This document shows, one piece after another, positions 34,072 to 42,686 of a stretch of DNA of 64,000 nt. How positions within the stretch are numbered: the stretch's first letter is position 1; each line of letters begins with the position of its first letter. The notes under the pieces are model-generated. The model was not told where the DNA came from and made no database searches. It saw only the letters and a program-made list of their open reading frames with translations. The position numbers and the translations under genes are program-made. This DNA is from Methylobacterium sp. R2-1 (GTDB taxonomy: Bacteria > Pseudomonadota > Alphaproteobacteria > Rhizobiales > Beijerinckiaceae). The stretch is from the NCBI RefSeq assembly GCF_014191355.1, contig NZ_JACHWM010000002.1:310001-374000 (forward strand). The letters run 5' to 3'.

Positions 34072-34959
34072 ATGACCCATCCCCCCGTCCCGACGCTGCG
34101 CCACTTCGAGGAAGTGGCCGAGCGCTACGACCTGATCCTGTGCGACGTCTGGGGCGTGTTGCATGACGGAACCCGCGGCCACGTCGCGGCCGGCGAGGCG
34201 CTGATCCGCTTCCGGGGGCTTCCCGGCTCTCGTCCGCGCCGGGTCATCCTGGTCTCGAACGCGCCCCGGCCGTGGGCCGGCGTGCAAAAGATCCTCGACG
34301 GCTACGGCGTTCCGCGGGAGGCCTACGACGCGATCCTCACCTCCGGCGACCTGACCCGGCGGCTGATCGCCGAGCATCCGGGCGAGCGGGTGTATCACCT
34401 TGGTCCCGAGCGCGACGCACCGGTCTTCGATGGTCTCGACCTCACCCTGGTGCCGGGGACGGAAGCGCAGCGCATCGTCTGTACCGGCCTGTTCGATGAT
34501 TACACGGAGACGGCGGAGGATTACCGCGAGGCTCTGGCGGAGTTTCGCGCCCGCAACGTGCCGATGATCTGCGCCAACCCCGATCTCGTGGTCGAGCGTG
34601 ACAAGAAGCTGATCCCCTGCGCCGGCTTGATCGCCCAGGCCTACGAGGCCATTGGCGGCACAGTCGTCTATGCGGGCAAGCCCTACCGGCCGGTCTACGA
34701 GACGGCGCTCGCCATGGCCGGCGAGTTCGACGGGATGCCGGCGCCGGACATGGCCCGCACCGTCGCGGTGGGCGACGCGATCCGCACCGACATCGCCGGC
34801 GCCGCCCGTTACGGCATCCCCTCGATCCTGGTGGCCCGCGGCATCCACGCGGAGGAACTCGGCGTCACCGCCGAGCACCACAGCCTCGGCGACATCGCCG
34901 AGTGGCTGTCGCGGCAGGAGATGCGGCCCGATGCCGTGATCGAGCGGCTGGTCTGGTAG
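34072..34959 (+). CDS. HAD-superfamily hydrolase, TIGR01459 (NagD-like) family
   Basis: A 295-residue protein. LCDVWGVLHDG replaces the usual DxDGV motif I with D25-x-W, as is typical of this alphaproteobacterial subfamily. VILVSNAPRP is motif II; VVYAGKPYRPVYE and AVGDAIRTDIAGA are motifs III/IV. It is probably a phosphatase of sugars or nucleotides in the cytoplasm; the substrate is unknown. ATG 34072 is used, with no neighbours in the same transcription unit evident. Confidence 0.88.
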   Translation: MTHPPVPTLRHFEEVAERYDLILCDVWGVLHDGTRGHVAAGEALIRFRGLPGSRPRRVILVSNAPRPWAGVQKILDGYGVPREAYDAILTSGDLTRRLIAEHPGERVYHLGPERDAPVFDGLDLTLVPGTEAQRIVCTGLFDDYTETAEDYREALAEFRARNVPMICANPDLVVERDKKLIPCAGLIAQAYEAIGGTVVYAGKPYRPVYETALAMAGEFDGMPAPDMARTVAVGDAIRTDIAGAARYGIPSILVARGIHAEELGVTAEHHSLGDIAEWLSRQEMRPDAVIERLVW

Positions 34960-35115
34960 TCGAGGATTTTGCCGGGAAACCGGCCTGTTGCTCCAATCCC
35001 CGCCACCGTGCGGCGCGGCCGTTACGCGGTCCGATCCGCCCGGAAATTCTCCTCTACGGTCGCCAACCCGTGACGCGATTGCTATGGGGGCCGAAATCAA
35101 GCTGGATCCGAGACG

Positions 35116-36282
35116 ATGACGAGACCGGAGGCAGGCGGCCCGAGCGGCGCGGAGGCGTTGCGCCATGTGCGGCTGGCGGCGCATTTTTCCGCCTGCGGAT
35201 ACGTGCCCGCATCGCCCCCTGTGCTGCAGCCCGTGGAGCCGTTCCTCGAACTGTCGGGCGAGGACATCCGGCGGCGAATCTTCGTGACGCAGGACGCGGC
35301 CGGGGCCGAACTGTGCCTCCGGCCGGAATTCACCATCCCCGTCTGCCGCCTGCACCAGGCGACGCGGCCGGGCGAGAGCGCCGATTACAGCTATCTCGGC
35401 CCCGTCTTCCGCGTCGCCGCGGGCGAGCCCGACGAGTTCGTGCAGGGCGGCATCGAGTCGATCGGGCGCACCGACACCCCGGCGGCGGATGCCGAGGTGC
35501 TGGGGCTCGCCTTCGAGGGGCTCGACCTGCTCGGTCGCTCCGACGTCGCGGTGCGGCTCGGCGACATGGGCCTGACCCACGCCTTCCTCGACGCGCTCGC
35601 CGTGCCGCCGGTGGCCAAGCGCCGGACCCTGCGGGCCATCGCTGCCGGGCGCTCCCTCGACGAGGTCGCCAACAGCGTGCAGACCGAGGACCGCCATGCC
35701 GGCCTGCTCGCCGCGATCCAGGGCCAGGATGCGGGCGCCGTCCGAGCCTTCGTCGAGGACGTGCTGTCGATCGCGGGGATCTCGCAGGTCGGCGGACGCA
35801 GCGCCGGCGCCATCGCCGAGCGCTTCCTGGCCAAGGCCTCGGCGCAGGCGCAGGGCGGCGCCGGCCTCAACACAACGAACCGCGACCTGATCCAGCGCTA
35901 CTGCGCGATCTCCGGCGATCCCGATGCGACGGCTGCCGCGGTGCGGGCGCTCGCCCGCGAGGCAGGCCTGAACCACGAAGGGCTTGAGGCGGCGCTCGCC
36001 CTGTTCGAGGAGCGCACCGGCTTCATGGCCGCGCGGGGTCTGCCCGTCGAGCGCTTCCGCTTCAGCGGCGGGTTCGCGCGCAACCTCGACTATTATACCG
36101 GCTTCATCTTCGAGGTGACGGGCCCTCAGGGTGGCCCGACCCTGGTCGGCGGCGGGCGCTACGACGGCCTCTTGCAGCAGCTCGGCAGCCCGGTGCCGCT
36201 GCCGGCGGTGGGCTGCGCGTTCTGGCTGTCGCGCTGCACCGAAGGCAACGCGAGCGGAAGCGCTGAAGGAGACGTCGCGTGA
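35116..36282 (+). CDS. hisZ: ATP phosphoribosyltransferase regulatory subunit
   Basis: A 388-residue paralogue of histidyl-tRNA synthetase lacking tRNA-charging function. Class II motifs are visible as degenerate blocks: RRRIFVTQDAAGAELCLRPE around motif 2 and FEVTGPQGGPTLVGGGRYDG near the C-terminus. With HisG it forms the allosteric hetero-oligomer catalysing the first step of histidine synthesis. It overlaps hisG by 4 bases (GTGA). Confidence 0.92.
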   Translation: MTRPEAGGPSGAEALRHVRLAAHFSACGYVPASPPVLQPVEPFLELSGEDIRRRIFVTQDAAGAELCLRPEFTIPVCRLHQATRPGESADYSYLGPVFRVAAGEPDEFVQGGIESIGRTDTPAADAEVLGLAFEGLDLLGRSDVAVRLGDMGLTHAFLDALAVPPVAKRRTLRAIAAGRSLDEVANSVQTEDRHAGLLAAIQGQDAGAVRAFVEDVLSIAGISQVGGRSAGAIAERFLAKASAQAQGGAGLNTTNRDLIQRYCAISGDPDATAAAVRALAREAGLNHEGLEAALALFEERTGFMAARGLPVERFRFSGGFARNLDYYTGFIFEVTGPQGGPTLVGGGRYDGLLQQLGSPVPLPAVGCAFWLSRCTEGNASGSAEGDVA

Positions 36283-37256
36283 CCGATCAGCCCCTCGTCC
36301 TCGCCGTCCCCTCCAAGGGCCGGCTCCAGGAGAATGCGAGCGCGTTCTTCTCCCGCGCCGGGCTCAAGCTCGTGCAGAAGGCGGGGGCGCGCGAGTACCG
36401 TGGCACGCTCGCCGGTCTGACCGGTGTCGAGGTGCGCTACCTCTCGGCCTCCGAGATTGCCGGCCAGCTCGCCAGCGGCGCCGCCCATCTCGGCGTCACC
36501 GGCGAGGATCTGATCCGCGAGATGCTGCCCGATCCGGGGGCAAGCGTCGAGCTGCTGACGCCGCTCGGCTTCGGCCATGCCAGCGTCGTGGTGGCGGTGC
36601 CGCAAGCCTGGATCGACGTGCGCGCCATGAGCGACCTCGACGAGGTCGCGAGCGAGATGCGCCTGCGCCAGGGCCGACGGATGCGCATCGCCACCAAGTA
36701 CGTGAACCTGACCCGCCGCTTCTTCGCCGAGGCCGGCATCGCCGACTATCGCATCGTCGAGAGCCTGGGCGCCACCGAGGGCGCGCCCGCGGCGGGCTCG
36801 GCGGAGATCATCGTCGACATCACCACCACCGGCACCACGCTCGCGGCCAACGCGCTGAAGGTTCTGGACGACGGGGTGATGCTGCGCTCGGAGGCCAACC
36901 TCGTCGCCTCGCTGAAAGCCTCCTGGGGCGAGACCGCCCGTACTTCGCTGCGCGCCGTGCTCGGCCGCATCGCGGCGGAAGAACGCGCCCGCACCACCCG
37001 CGAGGTTCGCGCGGGGCTTCCCGAGTCCGGCCAGATCGATCTCGCGACGATCGCCGGCCTGCACGAGGCCGAGCTGCCCTACGGCGCCCCGCGCGGCGCC
37101 GACGGCGAGATCGTGATGCGCTGCCCCGTGGACGCAGTGTTCGACCTGTCCGACGCGCTGGTGCAGGCCGGGGCGCGGGCGGTCACCGTGCGGCGGATCG
37201 ACTACGCCTTCGCGGCGGAGAACCCGCTGGCGGAGCGGCTGCTGGCGCGGTTGTAG
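36279..37256 (+). CDS. hisG: ATP phosphoribosyltransferase catalytic subunit
   Basis: Condenses ATP and PRPP, committing carbon to histidine. The 325-residue chain starts at GTG 36279, coupled to hisZ. It begins LAVPSKGRLQENASAFF, and the PRPP-binding loop is DITTTGTTLAANALK. HisZ-dependent HisG proteins are often the short form of about 210-230 residues; this one carries roughly 100 extra C-terminal residues, a length I remember for related alphaproteobacteria. Confidence 0.93.
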   Translation: MTDQPLVLAVPSKGRLQENASAFFSRAGLKLVQKAGAREYRGTLAGLTGVEVRYLSASEIAGQLASGAAHLGVTGEDLIREMLPDPGASVELLTPLGFGHASVVVAVPQAWIDVRAMSDLDEVASEMRLRQGRRMRIATKYVNLTRRFFAEAGIADYRIVESLGATEGAPAAGSAEIIVDITTTGTTLAANALKVLDDGVMLRSEANLVASLKASWGETARTSLRAVLGRIAAEERARTTREVRAGLPESGQIDLATIAGLHEAELPYGAPRGADGEIVMRCPVDAVFDLSDALVQAGARAVTVRRIDYAFAAENPLAERLLARL

Positions 37257-37264
37257 CCCCACCT

Positions 37265-37297
37265 CATCGCCTCGGCTTCGCCTCGCGATGACGGAGC
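37265..37297. repeat. Dispersed CTTCGCCTCGCGATGACGG-type element
   Basis: CATCGC and GCGATG arms flank CTCGGCTTCGCCTC, followed by ACGGAG. Near-copies of CTTCGGCTTCGCCTCGC occur at 39817-39835 and, inverted, at 55783-55800, and a degenerate one at 55930-55967. It lies between convergent hisG and the LprI-like gene. Confidence 0.6.
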
Positions 37298-37300
37298 GGG

Positions 37301-37654
37301 TTACTGCCCACCCTGCTTGGCGAACTCCGAAAGCACGCCCCGCAGCACCTTGAGCCTTCCCTCATAGGACGCCGTGAGGCAGGCGATCTCGGCGCCGCAG
37401 GCGCGGCGGTCCTTGAGCCAAGCCTCCTGATCGTCCTGCATCTTGGTGCGATTGCCCATCGGCAGCAGGTCTTTGAGGATGTCGAAGCGCACCGCCATCT
37501 CGACATCGAGGTCGTTGAGGCTGCGGGTGTCGCAGACCGCCTTCTCGTCCGGCGTCTCGGCTTTGGCGCAGGAGAAGCTCGCCGCCGCCGCGGGCGAGGC
37601 CGCGGCGAGGCTCACAGAGAGGCTCAGGGCGAGGGCGAGAAACGGCGTGCGCAT
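37301..37654 (-). CDS. Exported LprI-like (DUF1311) protein
   Basis: A 117-residue precursor with a Sec signal peptide (MRTPFLALALSLSVSLAAAS, cleavage after AAA about residue 24). The mature part has the DUF1311 pattern: SFSCAKAETPDEKAVCDTR with two cysteines, then two more (RRACGAEIACL) near the end, forming disulfides in the periplasm. M. tuberculosis LprI, a relative, inhibits lysozyme; that function is not proven for this family in general. Confidence 0.85.
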   Translation of the reverse strand: MRTPFLALALSLSVSLAAASPAAAASFSCAKAETPDEKAVCDTRSLNDLDVEMAVRFDILKDLLPMGNRTKMQDDQEAWLKDRRACGAEIACLTASYEGRLKVLRGVLSEFAKQGGQ

Positions 37655-37740
37655 CGGACAGGCTCCCGCGTGGACAACGGCCACGCTTCGCCCTTCCAAC
37701 GGCTTGTTCTCGCCCCGGTGCCGCGATCCGCGAAAAAGAA

Positions 37741-38181
37741 TCAGCTCCAGGGCTTCACGATCGCGAGGATGACGATGCCGATCATCAGGAGCGTCGGCAC
37801 CTCGTTGATGACCCGGTAGAAGCGCTGGCTCCGCGTGTTGCGGTCGGCGGCGAAGTCCTTGACCGCGCGGGCAAGGAAGCCGTGCATGCCGCTCATCGCG
37901 AGCACCAGGGCGAACTTCGCGTGCAGCCAGGGCGCGGCGTAGTAGCCGCTCTGCCACGCGAGCCACAGGCCGAGGATCCAGGTGACGATCATGGCCGGCG
38001 CCATGATCGCTTTGAGCAGGCGCCGCTCCATGACCTTGAAGGTCTCGGACTGCACCCGCGAGCCGGTGGGAAGGGCTGCGTGGTAGACGAACAGGCGCGG
38101 CAGGTAGAGCATCGCCGCCATCCAGGCGATCACCGCGATGACGTGGAAGGCCTTGATCCAGGGGTACAGGGTCTCGAGCAC
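37741..38181 (-). CDS. hemJ: Protoporphyrinogen IX oxidase, HemJ type
   Basis: A 146-residue membrane protein with four hydrophobic helices. KAFHVIAVIAWMAAM holds the conserved N-terminal His, and LHAKFALVLAMSGMHG holds the conserved Lys region. HemJ replaces HemG/HemY in many alphaproteobacteria and oxidises protoporphyrinogen to protoporphyrin. It follows hemE after 54 bp on the same strand, so the two heme genes are probably one operon. Confidence 0.9.
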   Translation of the reverse strand: MLETLYPWIKAFHVIAVIAWMAAMLYLPRLFVYHAALPTGSRVQSETFKVMERRLLKAIMAPAMIVTWILGLWLAWQSGYYAAPWLHAKFALVLAMSGMHGFLARAVKDFAADRNTRSQRFYRVINEVPTLLMIGIVILAIVKPWS

Positions 38182-38235
38182 CGGCTGAGGAACTCCTCGA
38201 TACGCAACGCGGGGTGAAAGTTCGGAGGCAAGGGG

Positions 38236-39306
38236 TCAGCGGCCGGCCCTGAGCCGGGCCAGCATCTGCTCGACATGGGCGATCGGCGTTTGCGGGGTGA
38301 TGCCGTGGCCGAGATTGAAGATGTGCGGCAGACCCTCGGTCGCCGCCAGGATGGCGTCCACGGCCGCGTCCAGGGCCCGCCCACCCTCGATCAGCGTCTC
38401 GGGGTGGAGGTTGCCCTGGGTGACCGTCGAGGCCGGCACACGGGCCCGCAGGGCCGCGAGATCGACACCCCAATCGACGCCGACGGCACTCGCGCCGGTC
38501 TCGGGCACGACGCGGGCGTGGCCCTCCAGCCCCGATCCCTTGGCAAACACGATGATCTTCGCGTCCGGCACCTGCGCGCGGATGCCCTGGACCATCCGCG
38601 TGATCGGCCCGAGCGAGAAGCGCTTCAGGGCATCGCCGTCGCTCGACTCGGGCAAAACCCCCGCATGGGACTCGAAGATCTGCACCGCATCGGCGCCGGC
38701 GCGGAGCTGGCGCACGAGATACTCGGTCTGGACGGCGACGAGCCGGTCGAGCAGCGCGTCGAGCAGCGCAGGGTCGGCCGCCGCCAGCGCCCGGGCCTGA
38801 GCGAGATCCACCGTGCCGCGCCCGCCGATCATGTAGCTCGCCACGGTCCAGGGCGCGCCGCAGAAGCCGAGCAGCGTGGTCTCGCGGGGAAGCGCCCCGC
38901 GGATCCGCTCCACCGCCTCGAACACCGGCGCCAGATGTGAAAAAATCGCCGGGTCGCCGGCCTCGCGAAGGCGCTCGAACTGCGTCCTGCCTTCGAGCGC
39001 GTCGAGGCGCGGCCCCTCGCCTTCGACGAAGCGCACGTCCTGGCCGAGCGCGTGGGGCACCACGAGGATGTCGGAGAACAGGATCGAGGCCTCGAAGCCG
39101 AAGCGGCGGATCGGCTGGAGCGTCACCTCGGTGGCGAAGGCCGGATTGTAGCACAGGTCGAGGAAGGAGCCGGCCTCGGCCCGCGTCGCCCGGTATTCCG
39201 GCAGGTAGCGGCCGGCCTGACGCATCATCCAGGCCGGAGGCGGAGAGATCGCTTCTCCCGACAGCACCCGCAGCACCGGCCTGTCGGCCGTCCTTGCCTC
39301 CGCCAT
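38236..39306 (-). CDS. hemE: Uroporphyrinogen decarboxylase
   Basis: Decarboxylates uroporphyrinogen III to coproporphyrinogen III. From ATG 39306 it has 356 residues. PPAWMMRQAGRYLPEYR is the family signature 1, and GFCGAPWTVASYMI is signature 2. Upstream in-frame starts exist but give arginine-rich sequence. The gene reads away from the putative origin, as in other alphaproteobacteria where hemE flanks oriC. Confidence 0.95.
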   Translation of the reverse strand: MAEARTADRPVLRVLSGEAISPPPAWMMRQAGRYLPEYRATRAEAGSFLDLCYNPAFATEVTLQPIRRFGFEASILFSDILVVPHALGQDVRFVEGEGPRLDALEGRTQFERLREAGDPAIFSHLAPVFEAVERIRGALPRETTLLGFCGAPWTVASYMIGGRGTVDLAQARALAAADPALLDALLDRLVAVQTEYLVRQLRAGADAVQIFESHAGVLPESSDGDALKRFSLGPITRMVQGIRAQVPDAKIIVFAKGSGLEGHARVVPETGASAVGVDWGVDLAALRARVPASTVTQGNLHPETLIEGGRALDAAVDAILAATEGLPHIFNLGHGITPQTPIAHVEQMLARLRAGR

Positions 39307-39393
39307 ACGAACCCGCTTCCTGCCTGCCTTCCGCGGGCGAGGCCGGAGAGGCCGCGACCTCGCCATCCCCACCCCGGCCCTCTTCAAAGAAAG

Positions 39394-39411
39394 AGAGATT
39401 CTAGAATCTCT
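39394..39411. repeat. 18-bp perfect palindrome in the hemE leader/origin region
   Basis: AGAGATTCTAGAATCTCT reads the same on both strands and is followed by TGTTTTTTCTC, the most A/T-rich spot nearby. It could be a hemE operator or an origin element. Confidence 0.6.
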
Positions 39412-39480
39412 GTTTTTTCTCTTGGACGTTGGATCGTGATGCCGCAAGCGCGTCCACAGGCCCTCCCCACAGCCGCGACG

Positions 39481-39495
39481 TTAATCACCTCTTAA
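39481..39495. promoter_or_regulatory. CtrA-type box TTAA-N7-TTAA
   Basis: TTAA-TCACCTC-TTAA matches the full CtrA consensus, with flanking G and C making GTTAA/TTAAC symmetrical. TTAA is rare in DNA this GC-rich. In Caulobacter, CtrA binds such sites in the origin to block initiation. Confidence 0.65.
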
Positions 39496-39631
39496 CGGAT
39501 TGGATCTAATGTCCACGATAGGCCAAGCTCAGCAGAGGCTTGCGTGGGCCCGTGTGCCCTGATGGCCGCCTTGGTCCCGGATTCTCCCATCCGGGCGACT
39601 CCAGCGTGTGCCCAAGGTCGGCATGTTGAGG

Positions 39632-39707
39632 GAGGAGTCGACGGTTTTCGGCACAACCCGCCGTCGCCTGTCCGTCGAGCCCGGTTTTCCCCACTTATCG
39701 ACTCCTC
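39632..39707. repeat. Spaced 10-bp inverted repeat in the origin region
   Basis: GAGGAGTCGA (39632-39641) and TCGACTCCTC (39698-39707) are perfect complements 56 bp apart. Each arm neighbours a CGGTTTTC direct repeat. No gene spans it. Confidence 0.5.
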
Positions 39708-39810
39708 GGACGCTTCCTGGGGACAGCGTGGCAGTGTTGGAATGCCAAGCGCCTGAAAACAAAATCGAATGTACGGCGGCGATGACGCCGTTCTCGGCGA
39801 ATTCGCGCTT

Positions 39811-39842
39811 CTGGATCGCTTCGGCTTCGCCTCGCAAGGACG
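39811..39842. repeat. Dispersed GGATCGCTTCGGCTTCGCC element
   Basis: Shares the core CTTCGGCTTCGCCTCGC with elements at 37265-37297 and 55783-55800, in the proximal part of the region before ppsR. Confidence 0.55.
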
Positions 39843-40046
39843 ATGCGGTCGGCCTCAGTCGTGCTCGCGGAGATCGGCGAAGCGATCCCGGCACCGCGAC
39901 CGTGGTCGGTTCAGCTCCGCAATCGCCGGTGCCTTCGCGGCAAACGGCAATTCGGCATCGCCTTCGCGCAAAAACATGCTCTAAGCATCCCCGCGGGGCG
40001 GTCCTGCCGCCCTGGACCGATGCGTCACGGCAGAGACGGGCCGACG

Positions 40047-40877
40047 ATGAGCCGCAGCTATTTCCATCTCCACCTCGTCTCGGACTCCACCGGCGAGACC
40101 CTGATCAATGTCGGGCGCGCCGCCGCGGTGCAGTACGAGGGCATCTCGGCGATCGAGCACGTCTACCCGCTGGTGCGCTCGGGCGCGCAGCTCGAACGGG
40201 TGATCTCCGAGATCAAGGCGGCGCCGGGCCTCGTGCTCTACACGCTCGTCGGCCACGAACTGATCGAGCGCCTGGAGGAAGCCTGCCGCGAGACCGGCTC
40301 GCCGACGCTCAACGTGCTCCAGCCGGTCCACGCGCTGCTGCGCTCCTATCTGGGCGCGACCTCGACCGAGCGGCCGGGCGCGCAGCACATGCTCAACGCC
40401 GAGTATTTCAAGCGCATCGACGCGATGAACTTCACGCTCGCCCACGATGACGGGGCGCTGCCCGACGACCTCGACGAGGCCGACGTGCTGCTGATCGGCG
40501 TCAGCCGCACCTCGAAGACGCCGACCTCGATCTACCTCGCCAATCGCGGGCTCAAGACCGCCAACCTCCCGCTCGTGCCGTCGATGCCGCTGCCGCCGAG
40601 CTTCGATCGGGCGAAGAAGGTGCTGATCGTCGGCCTGATCGCGAGCCCCGAGCGGATCGTGCAGATCCGCCAGAACCGGCTGCTGAGCCTCAAGGCCGAT
40701 GAGAATTCGGCCTATGTCGATCGGGAATCGGTGGCCGACGAGATCGCCGCCTCGCGCCGCCTCTGCGCCAAATACCGCTGGCCGACCATCGACGTGACCC
40801 GCCGCTCGATCGAGGAGACGGCGGCCGCGATCCTCGACCTCTACCGCGAGCACCGCCTCAAGTTCATCGCGACCTGA
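40047..40877 (+). CDS. ppsR: Pyruvate, phosphate dikinase / PEP synthase regulatory protein (DUF299)
   Basis: A 276-residue bifunctional kinase/pyrophosphorylase that inactivates PPDK or PEP synthase by ADP-dependent threonine phosphorylation and reactivates it with phosphate. The P-loop is GVSRTSKTPTS, and FHLHLVSDSTGETL is the usual N-terminus. ATG 40047 fits the family; the long in-frame upstream extension has no protein character. Which dikinase it controls is not visible here. It is the first gene right of the putative origin. Confidence 0.92.
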   Translation: MSRSYFHLHLVSDSTGETLINVGRAAAVQYEGISAIEHVYPLVRSGAQLERVISEIKAAPGLVLYTLVGHELIERLEEACRETGSPTLNVLQPVHALLRSYLGATSTERPGAQHMLNAEYFKRIDAMNFTLAHDDGALPDDLDEADVLLIGVSRTSKTPTSIYLANRGLKTANLPLVPSMPLPPSFDRAKKVLIVGLIASPERIVQIRQNRLLSLKADENSAYVDRESVADEIAASRRLCAKYRWPTIDVTRRSIEETAAAILDLYREHRLKFIAT

Positions 40878-40889
40878 GGGCTCCGGCAC

Positions 40890-42026
40890 ATGGAAGACGT
40901 GGGCCTCGCCGCGGCCGATCTGCGCGAGACCGTCGAGGCCGGGCGCGGGCGCTGCACCGATCTCAGCCTGTCCTATCGGGACTGGGCGCCCCCGCCGGAC
41001 CTACTCGTCGGCGCGGTGACGCCGACGCTGCTGCGCGTCTACCACGAGCAGACCACCGTGCTCGGCACGAGCCTCTACGAATTGCCGGGGGCGGAGGTGA
41101 CGGAGGAGGGCGTGATCCTCCTCGACGGCATGTTCCAGTACGCCGCGCAGCTCAACATCTTCCCCGTCAACTTCGAGGGGCATTTCCGCGCCATCGCGGC
41201 GCGGCTGCCGAGCCTGCGTCGGGTCACCGTCGAGGAGCCGGTCGTGTTGCTGACCGGCATGGGCCATCAGATGTACGGCCACTGGCTGGTCGATTTCCTG
41301 CCGAAACTCTTCCTGCTCGACCGGGCCGGCCACGACATCACGCGGCTGCGCTACCTCCTGCCCGCCGACACGCCGGGGTTCGCCCGCCTCTGGCTCGGAC
41401 TCCTCGGCATCGGTGAGGACCGGCTCATCGTCTACGACCGCACCCGCGATTGCGTCGCCTGCCGCCACCTCCTCGTGCCGACGGCTTTGCGCTTCGTCAG
41501 CCGCGCCTCGCCGCTGATGCGGCAGGCCCGTCGCTTCCTCCTCGAGCGCGCGGCCCCACGGCCCCGCTGGAAGCCCCGTTGGCGATCTGGCCGCCGTCGC
41601 GAGAAACAGGGGACAGAAAAAATTCTGATCTCCCGTTCGGACAATGCCGACACACGCAACCGGCGCAATCTAGCGGAGCGGGCGGCGTTCGAAGAGAAGG
41701 CGGTCGCCCGCGGCTTCACCCGGGTCCGGCCCGAGCGGTTGAGCATCCCTGAGCAGATCGCCCTGTTCCGCTCGGCCGGCACGATCATCGGGGAATACGG
41801 CTCGGGGCTGCATGGATCGCTGTTCGCACCCCCCGGCAGCACCGTCGTGGCGTTGCGCGACAACGGGCTCGAACTCGGTTTCCTGCAAAGCTCGATCGAT
41901 CACACGCTCGGCCATGCCAGCGGCTACGTGATCGGCTCAGAGCGCTCGGAGGAGGGGTTCTTCTCCGTGGCGCCTCAGGATATCGACTTCCTGTTCGACT
42001 GGCTCGACTGGCGCGGCCTGCGCTGA
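40890..42026 (+). CDS. Glycosyltransferase family 61-like protein (DUF563)
   Basis: A 378-residue soluble protein. GMGHQMYGHWLVDFLPKLFL and the later block around GEYGSGLHGSLFAPPG are typical of GT61/DUF563 enzymes, which transfer sugars (for example xylose) to glycans. A basic stretch near 225-245 (RPRWKPRWRSGRRREK) separates the halves. It sits 12 bp after ppsR and 16 bp before maf, interrupting an otherwise widely conserved origin-proximal cluster. The acceptor is unknown. Confidence 0.8.
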   Translation: MEDVGLAAADLRETVEAGRGRCTDLSLSYRDWAPPPDLLVGAVTPTLLRVYHEQTTVLGTSLYELPGAEVTEEGVILLDGMFQYAAQLNIFPVNFEGHFRAIAARLPSLRRVTVEEPVVLLTGMGHQMYGHWLVDFLPKLFLLDRAGHDITRLRYLLPADTPGFARLWLGLLGIGEDRLIVYDRTRDCVACRHLLVPTALRFVSRASPLMRQARRFLLERAAPRPRWKPRWRSGRRREKQGTEKILISRSDNADTRNRRNLAERAAFEEKAVARGFTRVRPERLSIPEQIALFRSAGTIIGEYGSGLHGSLFAPPGSTVVALRDNGLELGFLQSSIDHTLGHASGYVIGSERSEEGFFSVAPQDIDFLFDWLDWRGLR

Positions 42027-42042
42027 CGGAATCATTTTCGAC

Positions 42043-42672
42043 GTGAACGCTTCGGCCCTCTGGCTTGCCCCCACACCGCTCCTTCTCGCCTCGGCGAGCA
42101 CCACCCGGCGCGACCTCCTGACGGGCGCCGGCCTGCCGGTGGAGACGGCGCCCGCGCGGATCGACGAGCGCGCCCTCGAAGCCGAGGGCGGCGACCTCAC
42201 CCCGGTCGAGCTGGCGCGGCGACTCGCCCGGGCCAAGGCGGAGGAGGTGGCGGCCCGCCATCCCGGCCGCGTGGTGATCGGCGCCGACCAAGTGCTCGAA
42301 TGCGGGGGCCGCGTCTTCCACAAGCCCGCCGATATCGCGGCCGCGCACGCCCATCTGGCCCGGCTCCAGGGCCGCACCCACGCGCTGAATTCGGCGGTCG
42401 CGATCCGGCGCGACGGCAGCCCCGAGGATTTCGTTGAGCAGGACTTCGTCGAGACGGCGTGGCTGACCATGCGGCCCCTCGATACGGGAGCCATCGACGC
42501 CTATCTGCGGCTCGCGGGCGAGGCCGTCACCACCTCGGTCGGCGCCTACCAGCTCGAAGGGCTCGGCATCCACCTGTTCGAGCGGGTCGAGGGCGACCAT
42601 TCGACGATCCTCGGCCTGCCGCTCACGCCCCTTCTTGCGCGGCTGCGGAGCATGGGCCTGCTGGTGTTCTGA
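42043..42672 (+). CDS. maf: Maf-family nucleoside triphosphate pyrophosphatase
   Basis: A 209-residue protein with the Maf start LLASASTTRRDLL and ADQVLECGGRVFHKP. Maf enzymes remove modified or non-canonical NTPs, with some members acting in septum formation. The start GTG 42043 follows the GT61 stop by 16 bp. It is probably in the same operon as ppsR. Confidence 0.9.
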   Translation: MNASALWLAPTPLLLASASTTRRDLLTGAGLPVETAPARIDERALEAEGGDLTPVELARRLARAKAEEVAARHPGRVVIGADQVLECGGRVFHKPADIAAAHAHLARLQGRTHALNSAVAIRRDGSPEDFVEQDFVETAWLTMRPLDTGAIDAYLRLAGEAVTTSVGAYQLEGLGIHLFERVEGDHSTILGLPLTPLLARLRSMGLLVF

Positions 42673-42686
42673 GACGGCGAGGGACG

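Larger units (their letters stand above)
39307..40046. other. Putative chromosomal replication origin region (oriC) between hemE and ppsR
   Basis: This 740-bp non-coding gap has the gene context of origins in Caulobacter and relatives: hemE on one side and a DUF299 (ppsR) gene then maf-aroE-coaE-dnaQ on the other. It contains a perfect TTAA-N7-TTAA box (39481-39495), an 18-bp palindrome next to an A/T-rich run (39394-39420), and 10-bp inverted repeats GAGGAGTCGA / TCGACTCCTC (39632-39641, 39698-39707). I find no perfect TTATCCACA DnaA box, only degenerate ones (GTCCACAG, TCCCCACAG, TTTTCCCCAC). The assignment rests mainly on synteny. Confidence 0.6.

Noticed and set aside
39440-39710. Canonical DnaA boxes in the putative origin
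   Set aside because: Only degenerate matches such as GTCCACAG, TCCCCACAG and TTTTCCCCAC occur, with two or more mismatches to TTATCCACA. They are not annotated as sites.
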